In this document: one piece after another, positions 18,701 to 28,163 of the stretch
How the letters are laid out: every line of letters starts with the position of its first letter
Numbering within the stretch: the first letter of the stretch is position 1
Source of the DNA: Cytophagaceae bacterium
Lineage (GTDB): Bacteria > Bacteroidota > Bacteroidia > Cytophagales > Cytophagaceae
DNA length: 64,000 nt
Assembly (NCBI GenBank): GCA_025455005.1
Contig: JALONH010000011.1
Span: forward strand, 1-64,000
Direction: 5' to 3'
Program-made: the position numbers and the translations under genes
The notes under the pieces: model-generated
Databases searched by the model: none
What the model was told of the DNA's origin: nothing
The model's input: only the letters and a program-made list of their open reading frames with translations

Positions 18701-21700
18701 ATGAAATTTATTGATAGCATCATCTCCTTTAGTGTGCGCAATCCAATATTAATTGGATTAATGGTATTTGTCCTCTTGATTTGGGGAAGTATCTCTTTAG
18801 TAAAATTACCTATCGATGCCGTACCGGATGTAACATCCAATCAAGTAGATATCCTTACGAATAGCCCAAGTTTGGCTACATTAGAAGTAGAGCGATTTAT
18901 TACGGCACCCATCGAAATGCAAATGGCAAATATTCCTAAACTTCAAGAAGTTCGGTCTATTTCCAGATATGGGATGTCTGTAGTGCGTCTAGTGTTTGAC
19001 GATGATAAAAGTATAACGGAAGCACGGCAACAAGTATTTGAACGATTAGCGACAGTGGATATACCTCCCGCATTAGGTAAACCGGAAATGGGTCCGGTTA
19101 CTACCGGTTTAGGGGAAGTATACCAATATGTTTTACGACCTAAAAATCCGGAAGATAAGTCGTTTAATTTAATGGAAATCAGAACCATTCAGGATTGGAA
19201 TGTTCGACGTAAATTATTAGGTATTCAAGGGATCGCAGAAATAAATACGTTTGGGGGGTATAAAAAAGAATACCAAGCATTCATCAAACCGGATCGAATG
19301 AAAGCCCTCGGTATTACGATTGATGAATTATACCATGCCCTAAGCTCCGGCAATAGTAATACCGGCGGTTCTTATATTGAACGCAATAATAAAGCATATG
19401 TTATTCGAGGGATAGGTTTAGCTTCTTCCTTGGAAGACATTGGCAAAACAGTCATTAAAGTACGAGACAAATCACCCGTGTTAGTGAGTGATGTGGCAGA
19501 TATTAATTATGGTTATCCGGTACGGAATGGTGCGGTCACTATGAATGGAAATGGAGAAGTCGTGGCCGGTATCGTTATGATGTTGAAGGGTGAAAATGGA
19601 TACGATTTAATTAACCGACTAAAAGGCAGAATCAATGAAATTAAGGCGGGTCTTCCGGAAGGAATCGTTATGGAGTCGTTTATCGATCGGGAGCAACTAA
19701 TATCCAGAGCTATTAAGACGGTAGCGACCAACTTAATCGAAGGCGCTTTAATTGTAGTGGTTGTTATTTTAGTGTTTTTGGGCAACTGGCGCGCTTCGTT
19801 GTTGGCAGCTTCTGTTATCCCACTTTCTATGATGTTCGCCTTCGGGATGATGGTTCAAACAGGTGTTGTAGGAACGTTGATGAGTTTAGGCGCTATTGAT
19901 TTTGGATTATTGGTAGACCCCGCGATTATTATCGTAGAATCAGTGGTCATGTATATGGCGTTAAACTTGAATTCTTATTCTACTTCTCATCACTTAGATT
20001 ATAGAAGCCGTCAATTATTAGTTATCGACGCAGCCGGTGAAGTGAAACGCTCGGTAATATTCGGAGGATTAATCATTTTAATTGTATACTTTCCTATATT
20101 AACCCTGACCGGAATCGAAGGGAAAATGTTTTCTCCGATGGCTAAAACCGTTGCATTTGCTATATCAGGAGCTATTATTCTAGCTATTACGTATGTACCC
20201 ATGATGTCGGCCTTGATCCTACGCCCGGATCCCAATCATGGTCATAGTTTATCCGAACGTATCGTAGACAAAATCTATATGTTTATAGAACCGGTTATCG
20301 ACTATAGCATACGATTTAAAAAAGTGACCATAGCAGTTGCATTATTAATCTTAGTAGCCGGTGGTTTTGGATTTTCTTCTATTGGAGGTGAATTTATACC
20401 AAAACTTCAAGAAGGTGATTTTAATATTGAAATGAATTTGCCGGTAGGTAGTTCCCTGTCTGAGTCGATTAAGTTATCTCAAAAAGTTCAATCCGATTTG
20501 TTAAAAGAATTCCCGGACGAAATAAATAAAGTAGTATGTAAAATAGGAACTACAGAAATTCCTATGGACCCTGCTCCGTTAGAAACCCAAGATATCGTTG
20601 TGAATTTGCATCCAAAAGAACAATGGAAAAAAGCGCATTCGCAAGAAGAATTAGGTGACTTAATTGCAGCCTTTTTAAATAAATATCCCGGTACCATTAT
20701 CTCGGTTCAACAGCCAATCGAAAACCGTGTTAACGAATTAATGTCCGGAGCGAAGACGGATGTCGTGGTTAAACTTTACGGAAACGAAATCGACACCTTA
20801 ATGAATATAGCGAAGCGCATTACTTCTATAATCAAAACAGTAGAAGGGGCTGCCGATATTCAAGGTATAAAAGCATTTGGTTTACCACAAATTAATATTA
20901 ACTACGACAGAAGCCAATTAGCTTTTTATGGCATCACCGTTGAACAAGTCAATTTTGCTGTTCAAACAGCCTTTGCCGGTGCTACTGCCGGTATCATCTA
21001 TGAAAAAAACAAACGCTTTGATCTGACATTACGCTTGTCCGGTGCAGACAGAGGATCGATAGAAAATATCAGTGGTCTACTTATCAGTGATAGTCAAGGT
21101 CGTCCTATACCATTGTATCAATTAGCTGATATATCGCTAAAATTAGGTTACTCCGAAATTCGACATGAAGGTATGCAACGTATGCTAAATTTAGGCTTTA
21201 ACGTACGAGGCAAAGACATGACCTCTGTAGTGAATGAATTAAAAGGAAAAATTGATGCCGAGATATTTATTCCTTATGGGTATCAAATTAAATACGGTGG
21301 CGAATTTGAAAATTTTGAACGTGCTACAGCTCGTTTAGCCATCGTGTTACCTGTTTCACTCTTAGTTATTTTACTATTGTTGTATTTAACCTTCAACAAT
21401 ATGAAAGACAGCTTATTGATTTATGCTGTAGTACCTTTATCAGCGGTAGGTGGCGTATTTTCACTATTGATCCGAGATATGAACTTTAGTATTTCTGCCG
21501 GTGTCGGTTTTATCGCATTATTTGGTATCGCCGTATTGAATGCCATCATGTTAGTGAGTCGATTCAATGCCCTTCGAGAAGAAGGTTACCCCGATATCAT
21601 ACAATGTGTCAAAGAAGGATTAAAAGAAAAATTCCGCCCCGTATTGTTAACTTCAATGGTGGCTGCTTTAGGCTTTATTCCAATGGCGATTTCGAAAAGT

Positions 21701-21832
21701 GCCGGTGCTGAGGTTCAAAAACCGTTGGCAACAGTAGTTATCGGTGGTCTATTTACGGCTACGATATTAACTTTGTTTGTATTACCGGTATTATATATCC
21801 TATTCAACTCTTCTACAAAAAAATCTTCTTAA
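18701..21832 (+). CDS. Heavy-metal efflux RND pump (CzcA/CusA family)
   Basis: Inner-membrane proton-driven exporter of divalent or monovalent metal ions. Its 1043 residues follow the HME-RND plan: a first membrane helix with a PIDAVPDVTSNQV motif after it, two large periplasmic loops and twelve helices. The helix 4 relay acids are present in AIDFGLLVDPAIIIVESVV (two Asp and a Glu). The residue after the second Asp is Pro, where relatives including the second pump in this window have Gly. A clear AAAGGAG ribosome site precedes the ATG, which is unusual in this window. Metal specificity (Zn/Co/Cd versus Cu/Ag) cannot be assigned, though the relay acids favour the CzcA-like group. Confidence 0.93.
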   Translation: MKFIDSIISFSVRNPILIGLMVFVLLIWGSISLVKLPIDAVPDVTSNQVDILTNSPSLATLEVERFITAPIEMQMANIPKLQEVRSISRYGMSVVRLVFDDDKSITEARQQVFERLATVDIPPALGKPEMGPVTTGLGEVYQYVLRPKNPEDKSFNLMEIRTIQDWNVRRKLLGIQGIAEINTFGGYKKEYQAFIKPDRMKALGITIDELYHALSSGNSNTGGSYIERNNKAYVIRGIGLASSLEDIGKTVIKVRDKSPVLVSDVADINYGYPVRNGAVTMNGNGEVVAGIVMMLKGENGYDLINRLKGRINEIKAGLPEGIVMESFIDREQLISRAIKTVATNLIEGALIVVVVILVFLGNWRASLLAASVIPLSMMFAFGMMVQTGVVGTLMSLGAIDFGLLVDPAIIIVESVVMYMALNLNSYSTSHHLDYRSRQLLVIDAAGEVKRSVIFGGLIILIVYFPILTLTGIEGKMFSPMAKTVAFAISGAIILAITYVPMMSALILRPDPNHGHSLSERIVDKIYMFIEPVIDYSIRFKKVTIAVALLILVAGGFGFSSIGGEFIPKLQEGDFNIEMNLPVGSSLSESIKLSQKVQSDLLKEFPDEINKVVCKIGTTEIPMDPAPLETQDIVVNLHPKEQWKKAHSQEELGDLIAAFLNKYPGTIISVQQPIENRVNELMSGAKTDVVVKLYGNEIDTLMNIAKRITSIIKTVEGAADIQGIKAFGLPQININYDRSQLAFYGITVEQVNFAVQTAFAGATAGIIYEKNKRFDLTLRLSGADRGSIENISGLLISDSQGRPIPLYQLADISLKLGYSEIRHEGMQRMLNLGFNVRGKDMTSVVNELKGKIDAEIFIPYGYQIKYGGEFENFERATARLAIVLPVSLLVILLLLYLTFNNMKDSLLIYAVVPLSAVGGVFSLLIRDMNFSISAGVGFIALFGIAVLNAIMLVSRFNALREEGYPDIIQCVKEGLKEKFRPVLLTSMVAALGFIPMAISKSAGAEVQKPLATVVIGGLFTATILTLFVLPVLYILFNSSTKKSS

Positions 21833-21849
21833 CACGATACGCACACATC

Positions 21850-23007
21850 ATGAAATACATATTCCTTAGTCTACTTACAATAATTATGTTCAGTTGTTCG
21901 AAAGAAACAACGAATACGAATTCATCCTCTACAGAAGATAAAGTTCTTACGTTATCAGAATCAAAACTGAAAAATTTAGAAATAAACTTGATAAGGCCTG
22001 AAATCAAAGCCTTACAAACATCTTTGTTCTTTAATGGAAAAATTAAAGCGTTACCAAATTACAGTGCTAAAGTAAGCAGTAACATTGACGGTAAAATCGA
22101 CAATGTTTTTGTTCGCGAAGGGGATTATGTAAAACAAGGACAAACCCTAATTACATTAAGCTCTATGCATTTGATCGAATTACAAGAGCAATACTTAACA
22201 GCAAAATCGGAAGTAGATTTTATGACCATAGATTTTGAACGTCAACAAGAATTAAAACGCAATAATATAGGTGCTCTTTCTGAATATCAAATAGTAGAAG
22301 CGAAATATAAAGCTGCAATAAGTAAAGAAAAATCCATTCGAGCTAAATTAGAACTGTTAGGGATAAATGTAACGGATTTATCCGACCCTTTAAAATCAAA
22401 AATATCCTCCACACTTTATATAAAAGCACCTATTAGTGGCTTCATCTATTCTTTTCCCGTATCGGTTGGCATGCTGGCTAATCCGGAAACCATCATCGCA
22501 GAAATTATAGATAATGAACATTTACATGCAGAAATTTATGTATACGATAAAGACATTAACTTAATTAAAGAAGGTCAAAAAGTTCAAATCGATTATGTAA
22601 ATTCCACCTTTAAAAATTCTATTGGAACGATCATCTCCATTGACCGTGTAATTGATGAAATAACAAAAGCAATCACCGTTCATATTTTATTTGAATCTCC
22701 GGATGATCATTTAGTTTTACCGGATATGACAATTCGAGCCATTCTAGAGTACTCTAACAATCAAAATGCCGGTTATGTAGTACCAAATAGTTCATTACTG
22801 TTAGAAGAAGATCAAGTCTATATCTTTATTGCAGACAAAAATAGTGGAGACAGCATTCAATTGAATAAAATAAAAGTGACGCTAGAAGATCGAAATGATA
22901 AAGAAACGGAAATACGAGTTAACAATGAATTACCTAAAGAGTTTTATGTAGTAAGTAATAATGTATCCGCTATCGAAGTTGAACGTAAAAAAATAATCAC
23001 AGAGTAA
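21850..23007 (+). CDS. RND efflux periplasmic adaptor lipoprotein
   Basis: Membrane-fusion protein linking the pump to the TolC-like channel. A lipoprotein signal (IIMFSCSKE, Cys about residue 16) begins the 385-aa protein. The barrel-sandwich/lipoyl half-motif follows (NIDGKIDNVFVREGDYVKQG), then an alpha-hairpin (about 100-160), the second lipoyl half (TLYIKAPISGFIYSF) and a beta-barrel region. There is no extra His-rich metal-binding domain, unlike CusB/CzcB forms that carry one. It lies 17 bases downstream of the pump and ends the operon before a strong terminator. Confidence 0.92.
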   Translation: MKYIFLSLLTIIMFSCSKETTNTNSSSTEDKVLTLSESKLKNLEINLIRPEIKALQTSLFFNGKIKALPNYSAKVSSNIDGKIDNVFVREGDYVKQGQTLITLSSMHLIELQEQYLTAKSEVDFMTIDFERQQELKRNNIGALSEYQIVEAKYKAAISKEKSIRAKLELLGINVTDLSDPLKSKISSTLYIKAPISGFIYSFPVSVGMLANPETIIAEIIDNEHLHAEIYVYDKDINLIKEGQKVQIDYVNSTFKNSIGTIISIDRVIDEITKAITVHILFESPDDHLVLPDMTIRAILEYSNNQNAGYVVPNSSLLLEEDQVYIFIADKNSGDSIQLNKIKVTLEDRNDKETEIRVNNELPKEFYVVSNNVSAIEVERKKIITE

Positions 23008-23020
23008 TCGACAGCTACAT

Positions 23021-23052
23021 AAAAAAGCACTTCAATTGGAAGTGCTTTTTTT
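23021..23052. terminator. Terminator after the first metal-efflux operon
   Basis: AAAAAAGCACTTC-aattg-GAAGTGCTTTTTT has a 13-bp stem with A and T tails on both sides. It can serve both the plus-strand efflux operon and the minus-strand gene ending at 23051, whose stop codon overlaps its edge. Confidence 0.92.
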
Positions 23053-23716
23053 ATTCTCCTTCCGGAACATATTTTTGGTCGTACGTTTTTTTCATTTGAC
23101 CGGATTTTACATCATTTATAAAACGCTTCCAAGCAAAGGGATTGGTTAACGATAAAGTAGGACTCATATATTGGTTTTGAGTATATAATGCTTGTTGGTT
23201 CATATAATATCTATAATTCATAGAACTACTCGCACCCATTTCAGACATTACTCTTCTCAACACCTGTTCATTTAAATTTCCGTTCATATTTTCCAACTCT
23301 TGACTAGGCAAGTTCAAGGCCAAGAAAGCTTGCTTAAATAACTCTTCTGTAGGCCATGGAGTAATGACAACTGTAGGCATATAAATGGTATCTTGAAAAA
23401 TTTCTATTATGACTGATAGTTTGTCTTGTGTCGATGCCGGTATGACAAAGGTTTTGTCCTTAAAACCTACCGACTTAATCATAATAGTATCTCCGGTTAA
23501 TGTCGGCATAGAAAAATAACCCACTCCGTTGGACATCGTCCCTCTACCCTCTTTTGGAACATATACATAAACGCCGGGTACTCCATATGCACTGTCTCCA
23601 CTTACTATTATACCGGTAAATTGTATCACTTTTCGCGGAACTACTTGTGTAACTTGTGCCCCTGTAAGACCACAGATAAACAACAATAAACATCCAACGA
23701 TTACTCCATTTTTCAT
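23051..23716 (-). CDS. Exported protein with carboxypeptidase-like regulatory domain
   Basis: A 221-aa secreted protein from the ATG at 23716 (another in-frame ATG lies six codons upstream). After a signal peptide ending near GLTGAQ comes a beta-sandwich of the carboxypeptidase-regulatory/CNA-B type (about 35-110: FTGIIVSGDSAYGVPGVYVY, GYFSMPTLTGDTIMIKSVGF). In Bacteroidota this domain is common in cell-envelope proteins. The C-terminal half is Met-, Asn- and Gln-rich and resembles no domain I know. It stands alone between two plus-strand operons. Function unknown. Confidence 0.75.
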   Translation of the reverse strand: MKNGVIVGCLLLFICGLTGAQVTQVVPRKVIQFTGIIVSGDSAYGVPGVYVYVPKEGRGTMSNGVGYFSMPTLTGDTIMIKSVGFKDKTFVIPASTQDKLSVIIEIFQDTIYMPTVVITPWPTEELFKQAFLALNLPSQELENMNGNLNEQVLRRVMSEMGASSSMNYRYYMNQQALYTQNQYMSPTLSLTNPFAWKRFINDVKSGQMKKTYDQKYVPEGE

Positions 23717-23860
23717 ATTCCCTAAATTAAACATAATCCCTCTAAAATCAGCATCAGTATAGTAGAATCCTTATTATTCGAACAAATACCCTATATATAA
23801 CAAAGAATTTCCTAAAAAAGTGTATATTCGTTTAAGCAAATATTCAATACTATTCCGTTC

Positions 23861-24241
23861 ATGCTTGCACCTTCTGTAAAAATCTTTAAAGCCTTATCGG
23901 ACGAGTCGCGACTGCGTATAGTACATTTATTGATTCAGACGGATGAGATGTGTATTTCCGACTTGGAAGTTATATTAGATTATTCTCAAACAAAAACGTC
24001 GCGTCATTTAGCTTATCTTAGAAATTTAGGTGTGGTGGACTATACCAAAATAGATCAATGGGTTTATTATAAAATTAGTGCCGCTTATGTAGATACCATA
24101 ACGCCTTTTTTAAAATGGCTGGGCAAAGACCCCATTCTATATAAAGATTTATTAGAATATAGAACCTTATATACTAATAATGAATTAGCTATTCGAAAGC
24201 TTCATATTCGAAAGAAAGTGTTTAAATTACCTGAACTTTAA
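23861..24241 (+). CDS. ArsR-family winged-helix regulator
   Basis: A 126-aa DNA-binding protein of the ArsR/SmtB type: ALSDESRLRIVHLLI at the start, the recognition helix region SQTKTSRHLAYLRNLGVV, then the wing VDYTKIDQWVYYKIS. Classical metal sensors carry a Cys pair in helix 3 (ELCVCDL-like); here only one Cys remains (EMCISDL), so metal sensing by that site is doubtful. The gene heads a compact operon with a thioredoxin-like ferredoxin, a nucleotidase and P5C dehydrogenase. It may regulate these or the efflux operon upstream; both ideas are inference. Confidence 0.88.
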   Translation: MLAPSVKIFKALSDESRLRIVHLLIQTDEMCISDLEVILDYSQTKTSRHLAYLRNLGVVDYTKIDQWVYYKISAAYVDTITPFLKWLGKDPILYKDLLEYRTLYTNNELAIRKLHIRKKVFKLPEL

Positions 24242-24252
24242 ATTCCAATCGT

Positions 24253-24558
24253 ATGAAATATGTAAAACATGTTTTTATTTGTACAAATCAAAAACCTGAA
24301 GGTAAAAAGTGTTGTGGAGAAGCCCATGGAATGGCATTAGTTGAAGCGTTTAAAAAAGAAATAAAAGACCGTGGATTACACATTGATATCCGAGCGCAGC
24401 GGGCGGGTTGTTTAGATGTATGTGGTCAGGGTCCCGCTCTAGTCGTATATCCGGAAGGTATATTTTATGGTAATGTTCAACTAAGCGATGTGGTTGAAAT
24501 AGTTGAACAACATCTTATACATAACCAACCGGTCACTCGTTTGAAACTCCCATTCTAA
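24253..24558 (+). CDS. Thioredoxin-like [2Fe-2S] ferredoxin-domain protein
   Basis: A 101-aa protein of the thioredoxin-like ferredoxin family, related to the NuoE fold. The four likely cluster-ligand Cys are spaced as in that family: Cys in FICTNQ, Cys in GKKCCGE, then AGCLDVCGQGP. The final half (ALVVYPEGIFYGNV) is also characteristic. Such small proteins are thought to carry electrons, but partners are usually unknown. The gene lies 11 bases after the ArsR gene, and its stop codon overlaps the next start as TAATG. Confidence 0.88.
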   Translation: MKYVKHVFICTNQKPEGKKCCGEAHGMALVEAFKKEIKDRGLHIDIRAQRAGCLDVCGQGPALVVYPEGIFYGNVQLSDVVEIVEQHLIHNQPVTRLKLPF

Positions 24559-25253
24559 TGCGCTCCTATACAACCATATTTTTTGATTTAGACCATACCC
24601 TTTGGGATTTCGATAAAAATTGTGCAGAAACGTTAGCTGAATTATATGACCATTATCAATTGAGTCAATATGCGTTTGATGTTCTAGCGTTTCAAACTAC
24701 CTATCGTTACATCAATGACACCATGTGGGAAGGCTACCATAGAAATGAAATCACTCAGGAGGAATTACGTAATGAACGCTTCAAGCGTACGTTTGAACAA
24801 TTAGGGATACACTCTCGGTATACACCGGATGGTATAGACAAACATTTTATAGAATTATGTCCTACCAAACCCCATTTACACGATGACGCCCTTCCTATAT
24901 TAGATTATTTAACAGATAAAAAATACTCCTTACATATTTTAACCAATGGTTTTCCGGAAACCCAATTTGTCAAAATGAAACATTCGGGTTTGGCACCTTA
25001 TTTTGAAGAGTTAATTCATTCCGCTATGTCCGGATTTAAAAAACCGGATCTTCAGATGTATCAATTTGCTTTAAACAAAACAAATGCAGATGCAAAGGAT
25101 TCCATTATGATTGGAGACGATTTACATGCGGATGTATTAGGAGCAAAAGCCGCAGGGTTAGGACATGTATTTTATAACCCTTCCAAAAAATTGCATACTG
25201 CCCGTATCGATCATGAGATACACCATTTATCCGAATTAAAAAACATACTCTAA
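24558..25253 (+). CDS. YjjG-type HAD nucleotidase
   Basis: A 231-aa HAD-superfamily phosphatase. Motif I is FFDLDHTLWDFDKN, with the nucleophile and acid/base Asp; motif II is the Thr in HILTNG; motif III is the Lys in SGFKKPDLQMYQ; motif IV is IGDDLHADVLGA. The DHTLWDF signature and length fit YjjG, a nucleoside 5'-monophosphatase that acts on non-canonical pyrimidines. It is coupled on both sides by TAATG overlaps to the ferredoxin-like gene and to P5C dehydrogenase. That coupling is odd, since no shared pathway is evident. Confidence 0.88.
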   Translation: MRSYTTIFFDLDHTLWDFDKNCAETLAELYDHYQLSQYAFDVLAFQTTYRYINDTMWEGYHRNEITQEELRNERFKRTFEQLGIHSRYTPDGIDKHFIELCPTKPHLHDDALPILDYLTDKKYSLHILTNGFPETQFVKMKHSGLAPYFEELIHSAMSGFKKPDLQMYQFALNKTNADAKDSIMIGDDLHADVLGAKAAGLGHVFYNPSKKLHTARIDHEIHHLSELKNIL

Positions 25254-26860
25254 TGCAGCTTCCCCATAACGAACCTGTACTTCATTATTTATCCGGTAGT
25301 CCGGAACGAATCGCATTAGAGCATGCGATCCAAAACTGTTATTCTACTGTCCTTGACATACCGATGTACATAGGTGGTGAAAAAGTATTTACGTCCCAAA
25401 AAAAAGAAATACGCCCCCCTCATCGACACCAACAGGTCATTGGGACCTTTTCAGAAGGTAATGAACAACACGTCCATCTAGCGATTCAAGCAGCTTTAGA
25501 AGCAAAGTATAAATGGATGCATACCCCTTTAGCGGATCGGATTCAAATATTCCATACAGCGGCAACATTACTTCGTTCTAAGTATCGGGCTACGATTAAC
25601 GCAGCTACGATGGTAGGGCAATCTAAAAATATAGTCCAAGCTGAAATTGATGCTGCATGTGAACTAATCGATTTCTTCACCTTTAATAATTATAATGCTG
25701 AACTAATCGAAAGCATTCAACCCTTTTCTCCGGATGGTATTAAAAATAGTATCACCTATCGCCCTTTAGAAGGATTTATAGTGGCCATTACGCCATTTAA
25801 CTTCACAGCCATTGCGGGCAATCTGCCGGCAGCACCTGCTTTATTGGGCAATACCGTTATCTGGAAACCCGCTTACACACAAATATACTCTGCCCATATT
25901 ATCCTGAAGGTGTTAGAAGAAGCCGGTTTACCGCCCGGTGTAATCAACTTAATTTATGTAGACGGCCCTGTATTAAGTTCGATTGCCTTTCGTCATCCGG
26001 AATTTTCCGGTTTACATTTTACCGGAAGTACTACTGTTTTCAACCAAATTCAACAAACGATACAACAAAACATATCCCTTTATAAAAATTATCCTAGAAT
26101 CGTAGGAGAAACCGGCGGTAAAGATTTTGTGCTCGTTCATGCATCTGCTGCTCTAGAAGCAGCTGCTACCGCTTTGTTCAGAGGTGCCTTTGAATATCAA
26201 GGACAAAAATGTTCTGCCGCATCTCGAGCCTATATTGCAAAAAGTTGTTGGCCTAAAATTGAATCGTTGTTATTGACTTGGCTTTCTGAAGTAAGTGTAG
26301 GTCCAATAGAAGAAAGTCAACATTTTATCAATGCTGTGATTGACGCGAAAGCATTTGATAAAATTACATCATATATTGAATGGGCTAGACAAGATCACGA
26401 AACTACAATAGTATATGGAGGCACCTATTCGGCTGAAGTGGGTTACTTCATTTCGCCAACGATTTTACTGACAACTAATCCTAAAAGTAAAACTATGGTA
26501 GAGGAAATATTTGGCCCTGTATTAACCATTTATTTATTTGAAGATACCGAATTAGACTCGGTGTTAACACTCATCAATGAATCTACTACTTATGCATTGA
26601 CCGGAAGTATTTTTGCAAACGATGAAAATAGTATTACGTATTGTAAAGAAAAATTATGGTATGCTGCCGGCAATTTATATATCAACGATAAACCAACCGG
26701 AGCTGTCGTCAACCAACAACCTTTTGGAGGAGCAAGAAAATCAGGCACTAACGACAAGGCCGGTTCTGTGTTGAATTTATTAAGATGGGTTAGTCCATTA
26801 ACCATTAAAAATACTAGCAACGCACCTACAAGCCCCTGGTACCCGTATATGATATCTTAA
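25253..26860 (+). CDS. pruA: L-glutamate gamma-semialdehyde (P5C) dehydrogenase
   Basis: NAD-dependent aldehyde dehydrogenase that oxidises glutamate semialdehyde to glutamate, the second step of proline catabolism. Its 535 residues are typical for stand-alone P5C dehydrogenase. Catalytic features are visible: the Asn segment ITPFNFTAIAGNLPAAPAL, the general base in VGETGGKDFVLVH, the nucleophile in QGQKCSAASRAYI, and EEIFGPVLTIYL. The matching proline dehydrogenase is encoded 12 kb away. It is last in an ArsR-led operon, coupled to the nucleotidase gene by a TAATG overlap. Confidence 0.95.
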   Translation: MQLPHNEPVLHYLSGSPERIALEHAIQNCYSTVLDIPMYIGGEKVFTSQKKEIRPPHRHQQVIGTFSEGNEQHVHLAIQAALEAKYKWMHTPLADRIQIFHTAATLLRSKYRATINAATMVGQSKNIVQAEIDAACELIDFFTFNNYNAELIESIQPFSPDGIKNSITYRPLEGFIVAITPFNFTAIAGNLPAAPALLGNTVIWKPAYTQIYSAHIILKVLEEAGLPPGVINLIYVDGPVLSSIAFRHPEFSGLHFTGSTTVFNQIQQTIQQNISLYKNYPRIVGETGGKDFVLVHASAALEAAATALFRGAFEYQGQKCSAASRAYIAKSCWPKIESLLLTWLSEVSVGPIEESQHFINAVIDAKAFDKITSYIEWARQDHETTIVYGGTYSAEVGYFISPTILLTTNPKSKTMVEEIFGPVLTIYLFEDTELDSVLTLINESTTYALTGSIFANDENSITYCKEKLWYAAGNLYINDKPTGAVVNQQPFGGARKSGTNDKAGSVLNLLRWVSPLTIKNTSNAPTSPWYPYMIS

Positions 26861-26876
26861 ATTAACAATATTTTAT

Positions 26877-28163
26877 TTAAAGTAGATGCACAACGGATTC
26901 CAAGCCCATACCCCTAGAACCTTTAATTAAGATAGCAAAACCATTTAACTCTTCTTGGACCAAACGCTCCATTAATTTTTCCTTATTTGGCAAATAAATA
27001 GCTTGAGGGCAATAGTTAAACGCTTCTTGCATTTTTTCACCACACAAAAAGATCACGTTAAAATTACATTCTTTCAAATAAACACCAATAGCAGCATGCT
27101 CTGCAACACTTTCCTCTCCTAACTCATACATATCGCCTAGTATTACTGCTTTTTTGGAAAATTCCGATGAATTAAAATTTTCAATAGCTAGACGCATAGA
27201 CGTTGGATTTGCATTATAACAATCTACTATTAATTGATTCTTGTCTGTAACTTTTAATTGTGACCTATGATTGGAAGGCACATAGTCTTGAATGGCTTTA
27301 TTGGCTTTGATAGGATCTACTTTAAAAAATTTACCAATAGATAAAGCTGCTAAAATATTCTCATAATTATAACTTCCTGTCAATTGCGATTGAACCAAAT
27401 CTCCATTCTCGGCTTCTAATCGTACCATGGGGTTACTATCGATATAACGAGCAGAATAAAAATCTCCGGGACTTCCATAATAAATAGGATCATGTAGTGT
27501 TGTTATACTTTTCAATACTTCGTTGTTCGAATAGATAAATACTTTCCCGCCGTTTTGATTTAAATACTGATATAACTCACCCTTACCTTTCTTAACGCCT
27601 TCTATTCCGCCAAATCCCTCTAAATGTGCTTTACCGATATTAGTGATAATACCATAATTCGGTTCTGTATAAGAGCAGTAACTTTCAATTTCTTTTTGAT
27701 GGTTGGCGCCCATTTCCACTACCGCAATTTCAGTATCTTTGGTTAGCGACAACAAGGTAAGGGGCACTCCAATATGATTGTTTAAATTTCCTTTTGTAGC
27801 AAATGTTCTATAGGTTGTGCTTAATACAGCATGAATCAATTCTTTTGTAGTTGTTTTACCATTCGAACCGGTAATAGCCAATACAGGAATATTTAATTGT
27901 CTACGATGGTGCAATCCTAATGCTTGTAAGGCGGATAATACATTCTCCACATACAACATCTTATCCTCTTGCTCTAGTTTTACATCATCCACAACAGCAT
28001 ACGCCGCACCCATTTGTATAGCTTCTTTTGCAAATGTATTTCCATCAAAATTAGAACCCTTTAATGCAAAAAAAATAGAGCCTTTCTCTATCTTTCTAGT
28101 ATCGGTAGATAGTATAGGGTGTTCTAAGAAAATAGAATAGAGCGTCTCAATCGTTTGTTTCAT
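26877..28163 (-). CDS. murF: UDP-N-acetylmuramoyl-tripeptide--D-alanyl-D-alanine ligase
   Basis: ATP-dependent addition of D-Ala-D-Ala to the peptidoglycan precursor in the cytosol. The 428-aa protein has the Mur-ligase three-domain form: an N-terminal UDP-binding domain (STDTRKIEKGSIFFALKG), an ATPase domain with P-loop ITGSNGKTTTKELI and the GITNIGKAHLEGFGG stretch, and a C-terminal domain (YNANPTSMRLAIENF, LGDMYELG). Its ATG overlaps the omega-amidase stop as ATGA, placing it in one transcript with the aminotransferase and omega-amidase. Confidence 0.95.
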   Translation of the reverse strand: MKQTIETLYSIFLEHPILSTDTRKIEKGSIFFALKGSNFDGNTFAKEAIQMGAAYAVVDDVKLEQEDKMLYVENVLSALQALGLHHRRQLNIPVLAITGSNGKTTTKELIHAVLSTTYRTFATKGNLNNHIGVPLTLLSLTKDTEIAVVEMGANHQKEIESYCSYTEPNYGIITNIGKAHLEGFGGIEGVKKGKGELYQYLNQNGGKVFIYSNNEVLKSITTLHDPIYYGSPGDFYSARYIDSNPMVRLEAENGDLVQSQLTGSYNYENILAALSIGKFFKVDPIKANKAIQDYVPSNHRSQLKVTDKNQLIVDCYNANPTSMRLAIENFNSSEFSKKAVILGDMYELGEESVAEHAAIGVYLKECNFNVIFLCGEKMQEAFNYCPQAIYLPNKEKLMERLVQEELNGFAILIKGSRGMGLESVVHLL

